Shown one piece after another: positions 36,201 to 49,450 of a stretch of DNA of 64,000 nucleotides. A model generated the notes under the pieces. The model did no database searches and had not been told where the DNA came from. It was given only the letters and a program-made list of their open reading frames with translations. Source of the DNA: Opisthocomus hoazin (taxonomy: Eukaryota > Chordata > Aves > Opisthocomiformes > Opisthocomidae); NCBI RefSeq assembly GCF_030867145.1, contig NC_134422.1:7257531-7321530 (forward strand), read 5' to 3'. Position 1 is the first letter of the stretch. Every line of letters starts with the position of its first letter. The position numbers and the translations under genes are program-made.

Positions 36201-39200
36201 GTGAAAGTTAAAGAAAGGGGACTGTTTCCAGTGGGGAGACGCTGAGTGTATTAACGAGCAATAATGGAGAGAAGTGTGTAAGCTGCATAGCAAGAGGAAG
36301 ATCTTCTGTCACCAATGCCATTGCTACCAATGGTGAGTATCTAGTCCTGAATCTGGATCTTAAAAAGTACTGAGAGAAAAACCAATCACCATCAATGGCA
36401 AATTACATTTTTAGGAGGTAGGACAGAAACTGCAGTCAGTGATATTATAGAAAAGGCAGCAAAAGAAATAAATATTACTTCAGTAACTAGAGTAAGAAAT
36501 TACCACAGAATTAATTAAGATTTGGGCAAGATTACAGAAGTGGTTGATTTGAATATTCTCACAAATTAAGAAACTGACAAAACCAACTTGACTGTTCAAA
36601 TACTCTTCCATACGAGATAGTGACGGTGCCATTCAGACACACGGATGAAGACTGGATCTGCTCTACCCTGCCAGGAAACCAAGGTTCTTATCACAAGCAT
36701 CTATGAACCTACAGTCGTGGAGGATTTAAATAAATAAAACGCACTGTGCTCGAGCAGTCCTTTAGGGAGTATCTTCATTTACAACTCCTCTCTTCCCACT
36801 AAGTGGATGCCATACTTTCAAAGACATTATTTTACTTCCTGCTGTTCTATTAATAACTACTATTTTCACTGATCATAGATTAAGCTTTTTTTTACTTATT
36901 TTCACCTGAAGTCAGCCATTACCTCCTGTGAGGTAATCACAACTGGCTTGTCCTCAGCATTAGCCAACACTTCTACAGTGGAGGCACACGGAAAGAGGAA
37001 AAGGTGCAGCCAACAACACTGATAAGAGAAAGGCTGGTACATACAATGGAAGCATTCAGCTGTGGGAGTTTGACTTGTATGTCTTGTATCTCTTTATGGT
37101 CATGCTACTTACTTTTATGCCTGTGGTTACAAAAGCCGTTAACTAGTTTCCATAGTTGAAGAATTTGGTATGTAACAATGGGGAAGAATTGGGCATAACT
37201 GCAAATCTCCTTATGCAGAAACTGGAAGGCAGGGTGATAGATTGCAATGATTTATTAAGACAGATTTAGGCAGTGTCAAAGCCAGGTGATGGGTTGAAGT
37301 GAGCACAATGCAGAACGCCGTGCAGGTGCTGAACTCCATGTACCTTCAGGGTCAGGTGTCAGCTCAGTTTGGCAGTTAAGTTTTACAGCCTATGTTCTTT
37401 GTTGGATTTGATCCAGATTCCTTCTTGATGACTGTAAGCAATGGGGTGTGCAGTTCAGGCATGTGCTTCCTTTGGTATCAGTGATAGGAATGGAATTAAT
37501 TTCTGGATGGAAATAGTAACGAAGACCTAGCTCAGGTCACCCATTAATAGCCTACAGCAATAGGACTTCATACACAGACACAGTATGTTTCTTTACGTGT
37601 GCAACTATACTGTTTCAGCCTATTTTATTGTATTAAATCTCACCATTTCCATTATCCTTTTCTATGAAGTGTGAGAAAGTTGAGCTAGAGCTAGGGATCT
37701 GTAGGCCAGCTTATATAAACCACTACAGAAACAAAATATTCTGAAGCACTGGGAGGTACATAAAATGTTCAGGTAGGAATGAAGTGGAGTTTTTCCCATA
37801 TGACCATTCAGAAATTATAATAGCCATCGTCTTGATTCTATGGAGGAATTATTTGCACTATTAATAACTGCATTTTTTAATATTTCTTTTAGCCAATCAC
37901 ATTTTTCCACCACGACCACTTGTCACTATTTTAAGCTAACATAAAAAGTAAGAGACACAAACACACACAAAGGATGTACCCAGCCTTTGCTCCAGTCAAG
38001 AACAGAACAAAGCACAGAAAGTTTGTTCTGGAAGAGAAGGATATTAAATAAAATAAAACCACAAGGTTATGAATGCTAAGTTCCAGAGTAAGAGCTGTTA
38101 ACATATCACTCATTAATATATGCTATTAGGCCTTCTCTGTGATGGATCTTAAAAGCTGTCCATTGATCTAAGCTTTCATATGCATCATAACTGTACAGCA
38201 CAAAGGCTGTTACCCATTAGAGAGCCCTTTAAGCTGTTTAATTTATCAAGCAGCTTTTATAATGCATACTGCACTATAAATAGCTGGCCACATTATATTT
38301 AACTGGCTATTCATAAGGAAACATACAACCTCAAATGAAGGTAACTGCGTTGGCAGCAACAGGATTTGACTATTTTTAACAGTGCAAATGAACCGTTATA
38401 TTGTTCACGCCGATGTGGATGTTTTGTAACAATTTAACAAGCCATTTACAATAACATGAGCAGTCTTTTGAAATGAAAATGCATTTGCATTAAATTTCTT
38501 TTTGAGATGCATCTAGGTTCTGAAACCTCATCTGCCTCCATATATAAACAATGCTTTTTAAAAAAATGATTGTTAATAAAGATGAGTAAAAATAAACCAA
38601 TGGTTCTAAAAAAAATACAGCAGTTACTAACTTTCTGATAAAAAAAAAATCAAGTCCCAGCTATGCATAAGGAGAAGTGGATGTTCTTGCAGAAAAGCCT
38701 TGGACCAGCATAATTCTCACGCTTGACCTGAATAAATTCTCTCTAGGGCTAGAAATACATCTCTGTGCAAGCTTCATTCTTCAATCCAGCCTCCATACTG
38801 CAGGTCCTCTGCCAAACCTACGTATAACGGTACTAGTTGTGATGAAGACTTCAGTGAGTCCCAGCGTCTACACAAGTCCGCAACTTCTCTTCCACTTGGC
38901 TCAGGAGGGAAAGCATTGCCAAACTACAACGACTAGGACTCACATCTAAGATGAAAGTCACTGCAAAACCTGAGAGTCGGCTGTATTGCAGGGTGCCACT
39001 GTTAATAGGACCAGTTTTTACAATACTACACCACTGTCACCCCCCAGATTCGAGAGAATAACTACTCAACTGTCACAAGTCCTGAGCACTGTGCATCGCT
39101 GCCGATCCATGAGGAAAATGCTCACTGAAACAGAGACAGCTGTTCTCACCCACTAGACATGCAACCTCCTATAATTAACTAATTTCAGACCTCTTAGAAT

Positions 39201-42200
39201 TAGCTGCTGGAAATGCCAACAGCTGAGGCAAACAAGGAGGGCACTCCGATCGGCTACGTGGGCTGCAACAGCTACCCACATGGCAGCAAGAGAGCTAACA
39301 AAATAAACTCGAGGTAATTATTTCAGGGACTTGTAGCACAACTCACATATTAACTCTTTTTAAGAATGCTTTGATGAATTCAATTGAAGTCAATTAATTA
39401 CATTTCCAAGTCAGATGAATACAAAGTCGAGACACCGCAGGTAGTGTGTGCTATTCGATCACTGAATATGTAACAGAGCCGATAGGATTTCAGTTTCCAG
39501 ACTGTTTAGCAGGGTCTTTGAGCAATCAAGTGATGATGTCTGACTGAACACGCTATTGTAGCTGGAACGAATACGAAATCTCTGAAGCAAAATGCAAGCC
39601 AATCTAATTTGCTCATGACATTTTTTTTTCCTGACTAGCAAGCTTCAAACTGTTATTTTAAATGGCTTTAAAGCCTTGATATTTAAGTTACATGGATGTT
39701 ACTTAGTGATACAGAAGAAAACTTTATGAGCCAAAAAACAGCCTTCAATCAGAGGGAAAACCATTCTGAATTTACCTCTTACAATAGAGAATATGAGAAT
39801 AATAGGGAAGCTTTAAATCGGTAATTACGAATTTCTTGAATACAGTAGACAGACAAAACCTCAGAAGTAACCTCGAAGTATTACATTTCAGACAGCTGCA
39901 TTTCTGGGTCACGGCACAGTGGCGTTAGAGGAAATATTCAAATTTAGCTTTGTGTAGCAGTGTTAAATAGCACTATAATCAAGATGCAGAAATGGCAATC
40001 CAGTTGGAAAATACACATAAAAGAATTGTGGGAGCATCTGAAATTACAAAAGATCACCCTAGAAATACAACTGCTCAAAAGCAAAAGGGCAAAGCAGCCA
40101 AAAAAGGTAGAACAAATACAATGTTATAGCAGAAAGAAGTACTGAAGAAAGTACTTCCTACTGACAAAGCAGTTGCCACCTTTATGATTCATTGATTTCA
40201 ACATGATTCAAGATCATTTACTATCCTGAAAGTGGAAGTCACATGGGAAGAGTATCGCTACAAGATCAAACCAAGTAATACCCTAGAAAGTATCCAGAGT
40301 ACAATGACATATTGACAAGAGGTAAACCGGATAATCTAAAAGGCCTTTTTATATTCAGCTGATAAGAGTTAGTTATTCCACTATCAGGATAAATTTATTA
40401 TCAACACTATAAAATATGAGCAGAACACAAAAGCGACTGGAAAAGAATTCTCACCTGACCAAAATCTGAGGTATCTGAAAGTAACCCAACTCACAGAGCT
40501 ACTCAGGCAAAGACGAGGCTGAAATTGTGGTTGCTCATTTCTTACAAACTAGAATTTTTCAAGTTTCACAAATCCTCTTTATCTCCAAAAAGCCAAACAT
40601 GACCAGAGATACAGGAAGATCTCCCAGAATGCTCTTCAGCAGCTGCCTCACAAGAGTGCTATGACTAAAAGAGTGCCAACTATTTTGGTATGAAATGTAA
40701 ATGTGCTTGAAAAAGAGCAGCCAGGATGTACGGTTTTGCTTTTTCATTTCAATTCAATGTGATCCTTCAAATTTTTCGGATTACTTGGGGGAGAGAAAGG
40801 AGCCATACATAGAAAACGGATTTTCAGTGAATATTCAAAAAGCACTTTATACACCCTCGGAAGACAGGCATTTACTTCCAGTTTGGCACGAATCAGAAAC
40901 CATGCATGAGTATAGCAGCTGTTGAGCAAAATTCCCCCAAACACAGTTAAATAGACAGTCCTAATGAGCCAGAGGTTCTACACACGCAAACTTACTGATA
41001 CATTTTTTGGGCTCCGTGGGAAGACAATTCAAGCAGGCTGGAAGCACAACAGTCTGACCAAAAGACTTAACAAGAGATTCAGCTCCAAGTGCAGACTCCT
41101 ATATTTGGGTGTCTACATGTAGGGTCTCCAAGCAAGGTCCAGACCCAACCACTCACTTGCAACCAGTGGAGCTACTCAACTGACGACATGTAGCTCTTCC
41201 CTTAAAGAGGAAACAGGATCGTCCCTACGCTCCGTTGCCTTTGTAACTCCATTGACCATGTCCACCAGCTTGTGGCCATTCTCAGTGACCACCTTTCCTA
41301 GCAGCAACTCAGGAGATGGAGGGTTGTGTTAATTACCCTGGTGCTGGCAATGTCTCAGTCCTGGCCACCACGTTTCCCTCAATCCCTACACTATCACACC
41401 GGTACCACCTCCCTCAGACTGAAGATAACCCCCGTCATGGTACAGCCATCCTGCACTTAGAGCAAGCCCAGCACTTGCCTTGGAGATGCTAAGCGTGTGC
41501 AGCCTGGCAGGGATGGTGCTGTGCAGTCCTTTCTCCAAACCAAAGGAACACAGATAGCCTGAGAAGCTATAAACGGGAGACAGCGCTGCTGTAAACTCTT
41601 CAAAGGGAGGGGTTTATCTGTCCATAAAACTTCAAGCTGTTTATTGCCTCCTATCTGGACAGAACTATTTAAACACATGCTCCATCCACACACAGTCATC
41701 TCAGTTTCACAACAAGGCGTTGCAGAACAGCTTGTGAAAACATATTGTTCAGTTAATTGCATTGGCATGCAGATGCCCTCACATTTATGAATTAACATCT
41801 TTTGTGGCAAAAGGATGTACAAGGAGACACAGGGATTGTGCCACTCGGCCCTGCGACTGCCAAGAGCTTCGCTGCCTGATGGAGTGCAGCCCACGAGCTC
41901 TGGCCCCCCCTTTCCTGCTTCTGTGGGCTACAGAGGCTTTGCCACTGCCAAAGAGGAGTCTTCAGGCAAAAGCTCAGGGTGTCTTAAGTATACTAGGGTG
42001 CTTAAAGCTTCCAGCAGTCCTTTGCCACCAACCAACTGCCACCAAAGCACCAGAAAATACCCAAACGCCTTGAGGATCTCTGCATTAGTTTACTGCGTGC
42101 TAAAATGAAGAAAATCCATCTCTTAAAAAAAAAAAAAGGTCAATGGCAAAGAAACAGCCCAACCACAGTGGGACTTCGAAAGGTATCCAAGCTTCTGTAT

Positions 42201-43234
42201 CGGTTGCAGGACTGTTATACTTCATCAAAGCTACCGCTGCTCAGGAGGCGGCGAATGCAGGAAATGAAACACAAGATTTTATTTGACATGTTCTCACTGA
42301 GTATATTGATATGCTACACAAAATATTATGGGAGGAAATTACCTGTGTCAGCAGTAGTATGAATACCTGTCCAATAACCACTCAGACTTTTGATAATGGC
42401 CCTGTTAACACGGGGGCAATGAATATATGTTTGTCACTTAAATACATCAAGCAAGTCTATTACAAAACCCCTGAGATTAAACCCGGTACCAATTTCAACA
42501 CCGATCAGAGAGAAACAATGGGTTGGAAATTGCATGCTTTGAGGCCAGCGAGTTTTCACAAGGCAGAATTTGCAGCTTCTTTCCATCTTGCATACGTAGG
42601 AAAACAGATCACTTGGTGGTGGCTTGAATGCCTGCATAATTCACAAAGTTTTAAGCATTTTGTGACATGACCAAGTTGTTCAGGCATCTTGCTGCCATGC
42701 CCTTCCGTTGCTGTTCCCTCAAATCTCCCCTCGAGGTTTTGAGGAGGAGGAGACGCTGGACAGAAATGGCGTCTGTCAAGAAGGGAGAGCTGTCATTCCC
42801 TCAGCCTAAGACCTGTCCGAAGCAGTGTCACCACCACGGTTTATCGGCAGCTTCTTATGGCAGTCGTGCATTGCTCGCAGACCTCTCCCCTGCAAATATT
42901 TCCTAACACAGCCAGCCCTTACTGCAGCTACAATCCTGGTCCCTTCACCCGCTGTATTGTGTGGGTCCTCTCCCATAGACCAAGCGGAAGGATGAGTGGA
43001 ATCAAGTGTCACAGTAGTAACTCTGTGTTTTACTAGCTAATTTTCTACAGCTCAGGCTCTATAGAAATAAAAAAGTCTTCAGACTCAACCATGCTGGCAG
43101 GATCCATTGAGCCTGGCTTCCCTCAGAAAATAATTTACTTTGTTAGAAAATAATGATCTCATGAAATGGCTGAAGGACAGAGAAGACCAACGCGTGAGGA
43201 ACATCGCGACAGAAACACCAGCAGGAGAGCCTAC
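33202..43234 (-). other. 10-kb intron between THSD7B exons 2 and 3
   Basis: This is the largest intron complete within the window. It lacks recognisable LINE tails. The AT-rich segment 38200-38520 contains MEF2-type and octamer-type motifs (see findings). A GC-rich patch sits at 35440-35710. The ORFs here are short and without recognisable domains. Confidence 0.65.
38200..38520. promoter_or_regulatory. candidate intronic enhancer (MEF2/octamer-type motifs)
   Basis: Two strings fit the MEF2 consensus YTAWWWWTAR: CTATAAATAG at 38274-38283 and CTATTTTTAA at 38370-38379. An octamer ATTTGCAT lies in the partly palindromic AAATGCATTTGCATTAAAT near 38478-38498. The clustering is seen; enhancer activity is inference. 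Confidence 0.25.
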
Positions 43235-43388
43235 CTGCGGACATTTGCTCCACTGTCCCCAGTCAGACACTGCACACTCACTGGGACAGTACAAGCTACA
43301 CTTCTGCGTTACATCAGGGATTTCAGCCTGATTACACAGTGCGCTGGGCACAGTCTCCCCTCCGTGGTCCTCAGCAGTGCTCACACAC
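43235..43388 (-). CDS. THSD7B: THSD7B window exon 2 of 13 (TSP1 repeat segment)
   Basis: This 154-base exon follows a TTTTCTGTGTAG acceptor; its first G completes the Arg codon split from exon 1, followed by 51 codons and a GTAGGC donor in phase 0. It encodes the end of one TSP1 repeat (C-V-S-T-A-E-D, then C-N-Q-A-E-I-P-D, then K-C-S-L-Y-C-P-S-E-C) and the start of the next (A-V-S-D-W-G-Q-W-S-K-C-P). The W-x-x-W motif is the usual C-mannosylation site of TSP1 repeats. Joining to exon 1 restores the family string K-V-R-C, which fixes the acceptor. Confidence 0.92.
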
Positions 43389-44123
43389 CTACACAGAAAA
43401 CAGACATTTTCATTAGAGGATCACCAGGGCACTACAGAAGTGATGGATATCAACAGGTCTGCTTGACCCCATACAGGACACTACACGTAACACAACAGCT
43501 ATGTGCAGCATGGCTGGTCAAAACGTAGAATTCATCATCTTAATGCAAATCAAAACCAGCTACATGCACGACACGCTTCTGTTACACACAGATTTCAATA
43601 GCTACGTTAAATAAACATTTCAAACTTCATACAGAGAGATTTTAACTTTGATCGGCTGACAGACGAGCGCACAGAAAATGACAACAAGCAAGAACAAACC
43701 TTTGTGCTCCTGCTAGTAACATCCAAACATTTGGAAATAGCTCAGCATCTCCCCGTGCCTGGGGAACGAATACTTGCTAATAATGAACGCCACTCCGGTG
43801 CGTGCAGTGCCATTACTCGGGGAGAACGTTAGCAAGTCAGAATACTGCACCTCAGGGGGCTTTATGCATATATGGCATTTAGGTTGAAGAATTCGAATTT
43901 AAACACCATGCCTTCTTCCTGAAAGATCTTGATCATAACACAAGGCTGCATCTCCCAGATGCTTTTCCTGTAAACCATTGCACATAAATGCATGTTTCTT
44001 CTCGTTTGCAATACACTGGACTCAGTAACGTACTTACTGTCAGACGGCCAGACATTTCAGCTTTATACAAGTATGTATCAGATTTTTTTCACCTGGAGTA
44101 CCTGGGCTTTTGTCTTCACGCAC
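43389..44123 (-). other. intron between THSD7B exons 1 and 2
   Basis: This 735-base GT-AG intron has no repeat or gene that I can recognise. Confidence 0.75.
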
Positions 44124-44257
44124 CTGACTTTCCTCGTTTGTATTCCTTCTCCACAGTGGAGGGAATTTTGTTCGCTGTTGATTTTGCACGGAGACCACGG
44201 TTCTACTACCCAAGCATACTGATTGCACTCGGCGTAGCATGGGACTGCCTCGTGCAC
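44124..44257 (-). CDS. THSD7B: THSD7B window exon 1 of 13 (TSP1 repeat segment)
   Basis: This 134-base exon enters in phase 0 after a CTCCTGGCAG acceptor and leaves two bases of an Arg codon before a GTGCGT donor. It encodes 44 full codons, beginning VHEAVPCYAECNQY and ending at GEGIQTRKV. Seen: a TSP1 core with W-V-V-E-P-W-S-P-C and the following C-G-E-G-I-Q-T-R strand, both highly conserved in THSD7A and THSD7B. The preceding family segment (ending in a conserved C-P-K-L-D region) is not found upstream in this window, so the previous exon lies beyond 64000 or was missed. Confidence 0.92.
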
Positions 44258-45523
44258 CTGCCAGGAGAAAGAATCAAAACTGTTCACTTGAACTACCCAG
44301 GTCAGCATCTCTGCCGAAATGCCTCAGCCAAACCCAGGAAAGAGGACGCTGAAAAACGCCCTGCCTCACGCTCCTTATGCTAAGAGTGTTGTAACGGCTT
44401 TTAAGTTCATTTATTCATTATTGACTTGCCAAGAGATGTTTAAGTATATAATAAACACCAGTATGCATGCAGCATCTTAGGAAGGAAGATAACTAACAGC
44501 TCTTTCCTGCAGCCAGAAGAGGAACCCCATTACAATTTCATTTGCTCAGGCTGCTCTCGCTATAATCTATCACACATCATTCACCAGGACCGCATGTACT
44601 GCATCCTTTTGCGTTTCAGAAGGTGCAAACTTAAAATCAGCACTCATTTACCTTTGCTTCTAACATATTCTTGTAAGTCATTTACTGTAAAAGAATGACA
44701 TTTCATGCATCCTATAAATTTCATTTTTATACATAAAAGCTATAAATGCTTTTTTCCCCTGCAAGTGACTTATCTCTAACGCATCTCCTAATCAAACAGC
44801 ATCATGTATTCACCTGAACTATGGTATCTGTGTAGAGAGAAAAACAGAGCCAAAGGCTTGAGAAACATTTTTAAAAGGTGCTGAATATTCAGGCTGTTAA
44901 AAGCAGCACACTGAGATACGGTACTTTAATAGATTTTTAGATTTAAACAAGTTAATGCATCAACAGTTCTGTTACAGTGACGAACAAAAGTTATTTATTT
45001 TAAAGCCAGTTTGTCTGCAGAAGCTGATTTAAAGACACAGCGTTCTCTGTTGCTTTGTATGAAGCACAGTGCACTGCCCTGAGAAAACACAGTGCACCTA
45101 AAATTTCTTCTTCCACGCACCAAAACTTCTTTGGCCTTGCTGCTGTGGAGCCGTTCGGATCTCACCATTAAAATAACTAAATCAACAGCCTTCCTCCCAG
45201 CCCTCCCAAATTCAACCACAGGCTTAACAGTTTACAGCTTCATTTTAAAATAGCAGACGTTGTGGTCAAAACAATAAAGAAACCTTATTTGCAACATTTT
45301 GGAGGGGGGGGCACAGAGATTGAGATACCAGTCAGAAGACAAAACTGGTGTCCCATCAGAAAAATAGCTCCACACCAAATGAAAGTCAGATAACTTGCTA
45401 AAGAAAACCCCTCAGGAACAGCAAATGTCAGCAACCAATTTTAACTGCAGGTCCTTGTAAACACTGTGCATAGGTTTTGCAGAGAGGAGAGAGTAAGACA
45501 GGCTCAAAAGTGCAAAACAGGTG

Positions 45524-45600
45524 AATCACAGAATCACAGAATGGTAGGGGTTGGAAGGGACGTCTGTGGGTCATCTAGTCCAACTCCCCTGCCAAAGGAG
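45524..45600 (-). mobile_element. CR1 LINE extreme 3' end
   Basis: About 77 bases, antisense on the plus strand: AATCACAGAATCACAGAATG (two octamers), then GGTTGGAAGGGACGTCTGTG and GGTCATCTAGTCCAACTC. This is the tail of the same lineage as the long CR1 at 49843, severely 5'-truncated. Confidence 0.88.
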
Positions 45601-46130
45601 ATAAGAAAGGAGAGAGGGCAACAGAAGTCGGGACTGGTGGGGGCAAGCACGGCATGAGCTAGTCAGAGCACCACGTCTCACGCAGGGAAAGGGCAGAGCG
45701 AGGGGAACGAAGCGGGCAAAGGCAGTCATACCATCAGCACAATTTTTCCTACATATTCTCCAGCATAAATCCCTTTTCACAATCTGGGCACAAATAACAC
45801 GGGAGAACGTGCAAAATTTAGCAGGACTGCTACGTTGGGGATGAATCACGCCCCGCCACGACGCTGGGTACCACAACCTTCCCGCACACGCCAGCGGGCT
45901 GACCCACAGCCTCCCGGGAGCGGCGTGCCACATCCCCAGCTTTCCTGGGCTCGGCCAAGCTCGGTGGAAGGTCACAGCGCACCTCGGTCACTCGGTGGGG
46001 GCCGAGGATTTCCACACGCCGAGGCGGTGCTGTTGGCCTAACCAGAGGATAGCTGGGTAGCTATGTACTATACACAGTGCATATGGAGGCTGAGCTTCCC
46101 AGGCTGAGCAAGTGGTGACAGGAGTGCCCC

Positions 46131-46178
46131 TAATTAGCTGTGCAGCCATGCTCATTAGCGTTAATGGGTGTACATTAG
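46131..46178. promoter_or_regulatory. candidate homeodomain-binding cluster
   Basis: Four homeodomain cores occur within 48 bases: TAATTA, CATTAG, TTAATG and CATTAG. They are followed directly by a CpG-rich stretch (about 46195-46260) in an otherwise exon-free intron region. Function is inference. Confidence 0.25.
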
Positions 46179-47334
46179 TGAAGAGAGGAAGTGCCAGCGG
46201 AGCGGGACCCGCGCTCAGCCCCCGGCAGCGGGGAGCCCGAGGACAGCCGGGAGATGGATGCCGAGGCAGGGAGTATTTATGACTTTCCCTGCTCCACACC
46301 GGGGAAGGAAAAAAAACAAACAACAAAACCCACAGTGTGGTGACGTTTCCTGACAAAACATACTGCCGTCTGCAGGAGACCATTAGTCGAAAAGGCAAAC
46401 GTGTGTTTTAGACCAGAGTTTCCCTCGCCGCAGAGGGGAGGCAAAACCCAGAGAGAGCGAAGCACCGAAGTTCGCAAGAACTGGCTGCTGGCGGGCAGGG
46501 CACCCGCAGCCCGGGGAGCAGATGTCTCACCGGGCAACGTTAGTGGAGGTAATACTTATTTATTAGTAAGTTTGTTAAGAGCTGGGCGGGTGCCTGTTCC
46601 TGCTCTTTAGACTTTTGGAGAGAAGGACGAGGCTGGGAGAGGCCGGGAGGTGACGGCACAGAGGCTGCCTGCGTCCCTCTGCAAGCATGGCTGGGCAGCC
46701 GGGGCAGGCACAGCACGAACGGTGGCTTTAGGCATTTAAGATTCTTTTCCTTGCCCTAATTAATAACCCTTCCTCAGGGTTAGAGGGTATGGCTGTGGAT
46801 CCCGCGGGTCACGGCGCAAGCACTGTCAGCCTTTCATTCCTCACCCCGCTGCCTGCAGCGAGCGGCCTCTGCTCCTCGCTTGGCCAGACCGAGAGCTTGG
46901 CAATCCTGGCTCGTTGTCTCAGTGACCTTCCATCGCTCTGCGTTAACATCTGCTAAGCCTCGGGCCTCTCTGGACCAGCACAGCCCATCTGCGGACAGCA
47001 GCAGAGGGCTGACACCAGGAATATCCTACCAGCGCGTTCTGGTGGTCAAAACCTTCTGCGGCACTTACCTGCTGTGATTGCTGCGTAGGAAAACCCGCAG
47101 GGTTTGGGCAGGGATGGGATGCCACATGAACCAAGATCTACCCGAGGAAACGCGTGAGGACAAAACGGAGAGCCCATACGCAGTGACACAAATACACGTG
47201 GTGTGAAGTGATACTTCAAACACGCTCCTTCAAGAGCAGGTGGGATTGCAATAATAAAGCCACTAATAGAGCATTTGTATTCTGCTGTCTAATCGTGTCA
47301 AGCCGGTATGATTACATGTGAAGCCCCACCAGCT

Positions 47335-47407
47335 CTCCTCCTCCTCCTCCTCCTCCTCCTCCTCCTTCTCCTCCTCCTCCTCCAACAGACAGACAGACAG
47401 ACAGACA
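47335..47407. repeat. compound microsatellite (CTC)n and (ACAG)n
   Basis: An imperfect (CTC)n run to 47383, interrupted once near 47366, is followed by a two-base gap and five to six units of ACAG to 47407. The poly-Leu and poly-Glu ORFs over it are artefacts of the repeat. Confidence 0.9.
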
Positions 47408-49450
47408 TCCTGCTCTGCGCCAGAGCAGGGAGGGCACACAGCCCCGGCCACGCCATCCCTGCGGTACCCCAACACCCGGGCGGTCTGCGGCTGACCCGTT
47501 CCGTACCTCCAATTCGGTCAGGATTCCCAGGTTACATTCACTGCCAAAAACCTGAAATATAATTGTTACAAATAACCCATTTTCCTAAGTTATGGTGCTG
47601 ACACCACTGCATGTCCTCTCTCCTCTGCCGTGCGCCGGGGCCGAGCAACACTGTCTCTGGTAGCACCTCTGAGACCGCGGGAAGGTGTAAATGGCCACCA
47701 CGCATCATCAGGAGGGACAGATTTCTTCAGAGCAAGTTACAACGTGTACCAGTAGACTCTGTCACACCTTTTAAATGGGAGTCATGAAGAGATGCAAGAC
47801 TTCCACCAGTCCAACTCTGTACGTATGCATTTTGGAAGCTGTGAATATAATTTGTAACTCTCTTTGCATTTAACAAGCCACAGTGATGTGGCATGCGTTC
47901 CTTTCCTCCACAGGACAATGTTTTCCTCCTGTTTCTCTCTCCTGGTTTGCCATCATTTGTTTTCAACCACTTCCAATTCCTCTTTTTTTGTATTGAAAAA
48001 AAATAAAAGCAAAAAGCCTTAAAGCCTTTCACGCCTATCTTTTGCTAACAGCTGTGGTACTTAACAAGGTCAAACAGATGATCCTCTTGATTTTTCATTT
48101 TCAAAGGATTTGAATTTGGCTAAGCCTTGCTGTTCTTTGGGTCCCGCTAACCAGGGGACCTGGGAGCACTTCTCACCTCCTGGCTCTGTGGGAGCACCCT
48201 CTCCCGACCCTGAACAGAGGCTAGGACGGGATGTGGTGTCCCCACTGCTCACCCAACCCAGGGACCCAAAGTGTTGGGACGTGCTCCCACAGATCCCTGG
48301 CTGCAGTGTAGAGTGTGTCCAAGCTTCAGATCAGACACAGTCCCAGTATCCTGGACCACATCACATTTGCCATCTGCTGCCTCTCCTGCATATCCAGATG
48401 TCTCTTGTCCAGCTACTCCACTTCTCATCCCAAGCACAAAGACAACAGTTCCTTTGAAAATAATCTGCTCACTCTTCCCCAAACTTCTGCAAACCCACTA
48501 TGACAGCTCCTTTACAAAAAACTTCAGACCAAGCCACCCAACACACGTACGGGGCTGTCCTACCATGATCTGTCTCCTGAAGGATAGAAACTAAATAAAG
48601 ACCATGTGATGAGCACAGGGCCCGTTGCTCTGCACTGCTCACGGGGCAGAAAGCTGCTGGAAGCTGTAGACCCCTGACCTGTGCGGAGCTGCAGAGCTCA
48701 GCGCCCAGGGGACCAGCCTGGCTCTATCCCTCAGCACCTCGCCTGTAGACCTTTCAAGAAATAAACACAATCAAAATACTTTTGGCATTTTAGGAAATTG
48801 ACTCCTTTCCTCAATTTTTATTCATATTCACATGCTGGGTTTTGGGCTCAATGAACCAAGGGGTGAAATGATGCCTGACTGCAGTCGGTGGGAGTTTTGC
48901 CCCTGACTTTCACAGGCCCACTGTATCACTCTTTGTAGCCAAAATTAGTCTGGAACACATTAACATCTGAACACCAAAATGAAGTTGATGGGCACAGTTC
49001 TACATAACTTCAAGAGAAGAAGGACAGAAGCTATCTTTTAAGAGACAAACTGCTATAGTTTCGCCCTAGCAAAACAGGCCAGCTCCCATTCACTTCAACG
49101 CAAACCCTGAGTCCTTGATAAAGTATCTTGAAGTTTCTGGTTACTTCAACACAATATAGAAAAGTTAATCTATTTATTTTTTCTTTTAAAAGCTGATACT
49201 TGCATTTTAATGAAAAGTCCAAGTATCAAACCAACAGAGAGCTTTGGTGTGATTTAGAATGTTCTGTAACTTGTTTATGTAAATGTAGGTCAGGAATAAT
49301 ACTGACCTTGCAAAGGACATACAGAAACGAGTGCACTTGCTCAATTGATTTGACTCATTAAAAGAAATTCATACCTATATTTCAGGTAGCTTTTCCAATG
49401 AGCACCTGCAGAGTAAACTAGAACAAGGTTCAATGCTTCTGAAATCATAG

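Larger units (their letters stand above)
9360..44257 (-). other. THSD7B: THSD7B gene, 3' portion (13 coding exons)
   Basis: This is the span of the recognised part of THSD7B, a large single-pass type I membrane protein whose ectodomain is a chain of TSP1 repeats. Seen: thirteen exons with GT donors and AG acceptors, compatible phases and an open reading frame of 561 codons from the first exon here to TAA at 9360-9362. The C-terminal linker, transmembrane helix and tail match THSD7B, not THSD7A, as I recall both families. Full-length family members are roughly 1,600 residues, so about two thirds of the protein, including the signal peptide, is outside the window. The function of THSD7B is poorly known; the paralogue THSD7A is linked to endothelial cell behaviour and is a podocyte autoantigen. 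The orthology call is firm; the bird-specific function is not inferable. Confidence 0.93.

Noticed and set aside
45571..45975. 134-codon minus-strand ORF in a GC-rich stretch
   Set aside because: No recognisable domain; GC-rich DNA has fewer stops, and it partly overlaps the CR1 tail at 45524-45600.
47308..47562. ORFs with poly-Leu or poly-Glu runs
   Set aside because: They are translations of the (CTC)n microsatellite.
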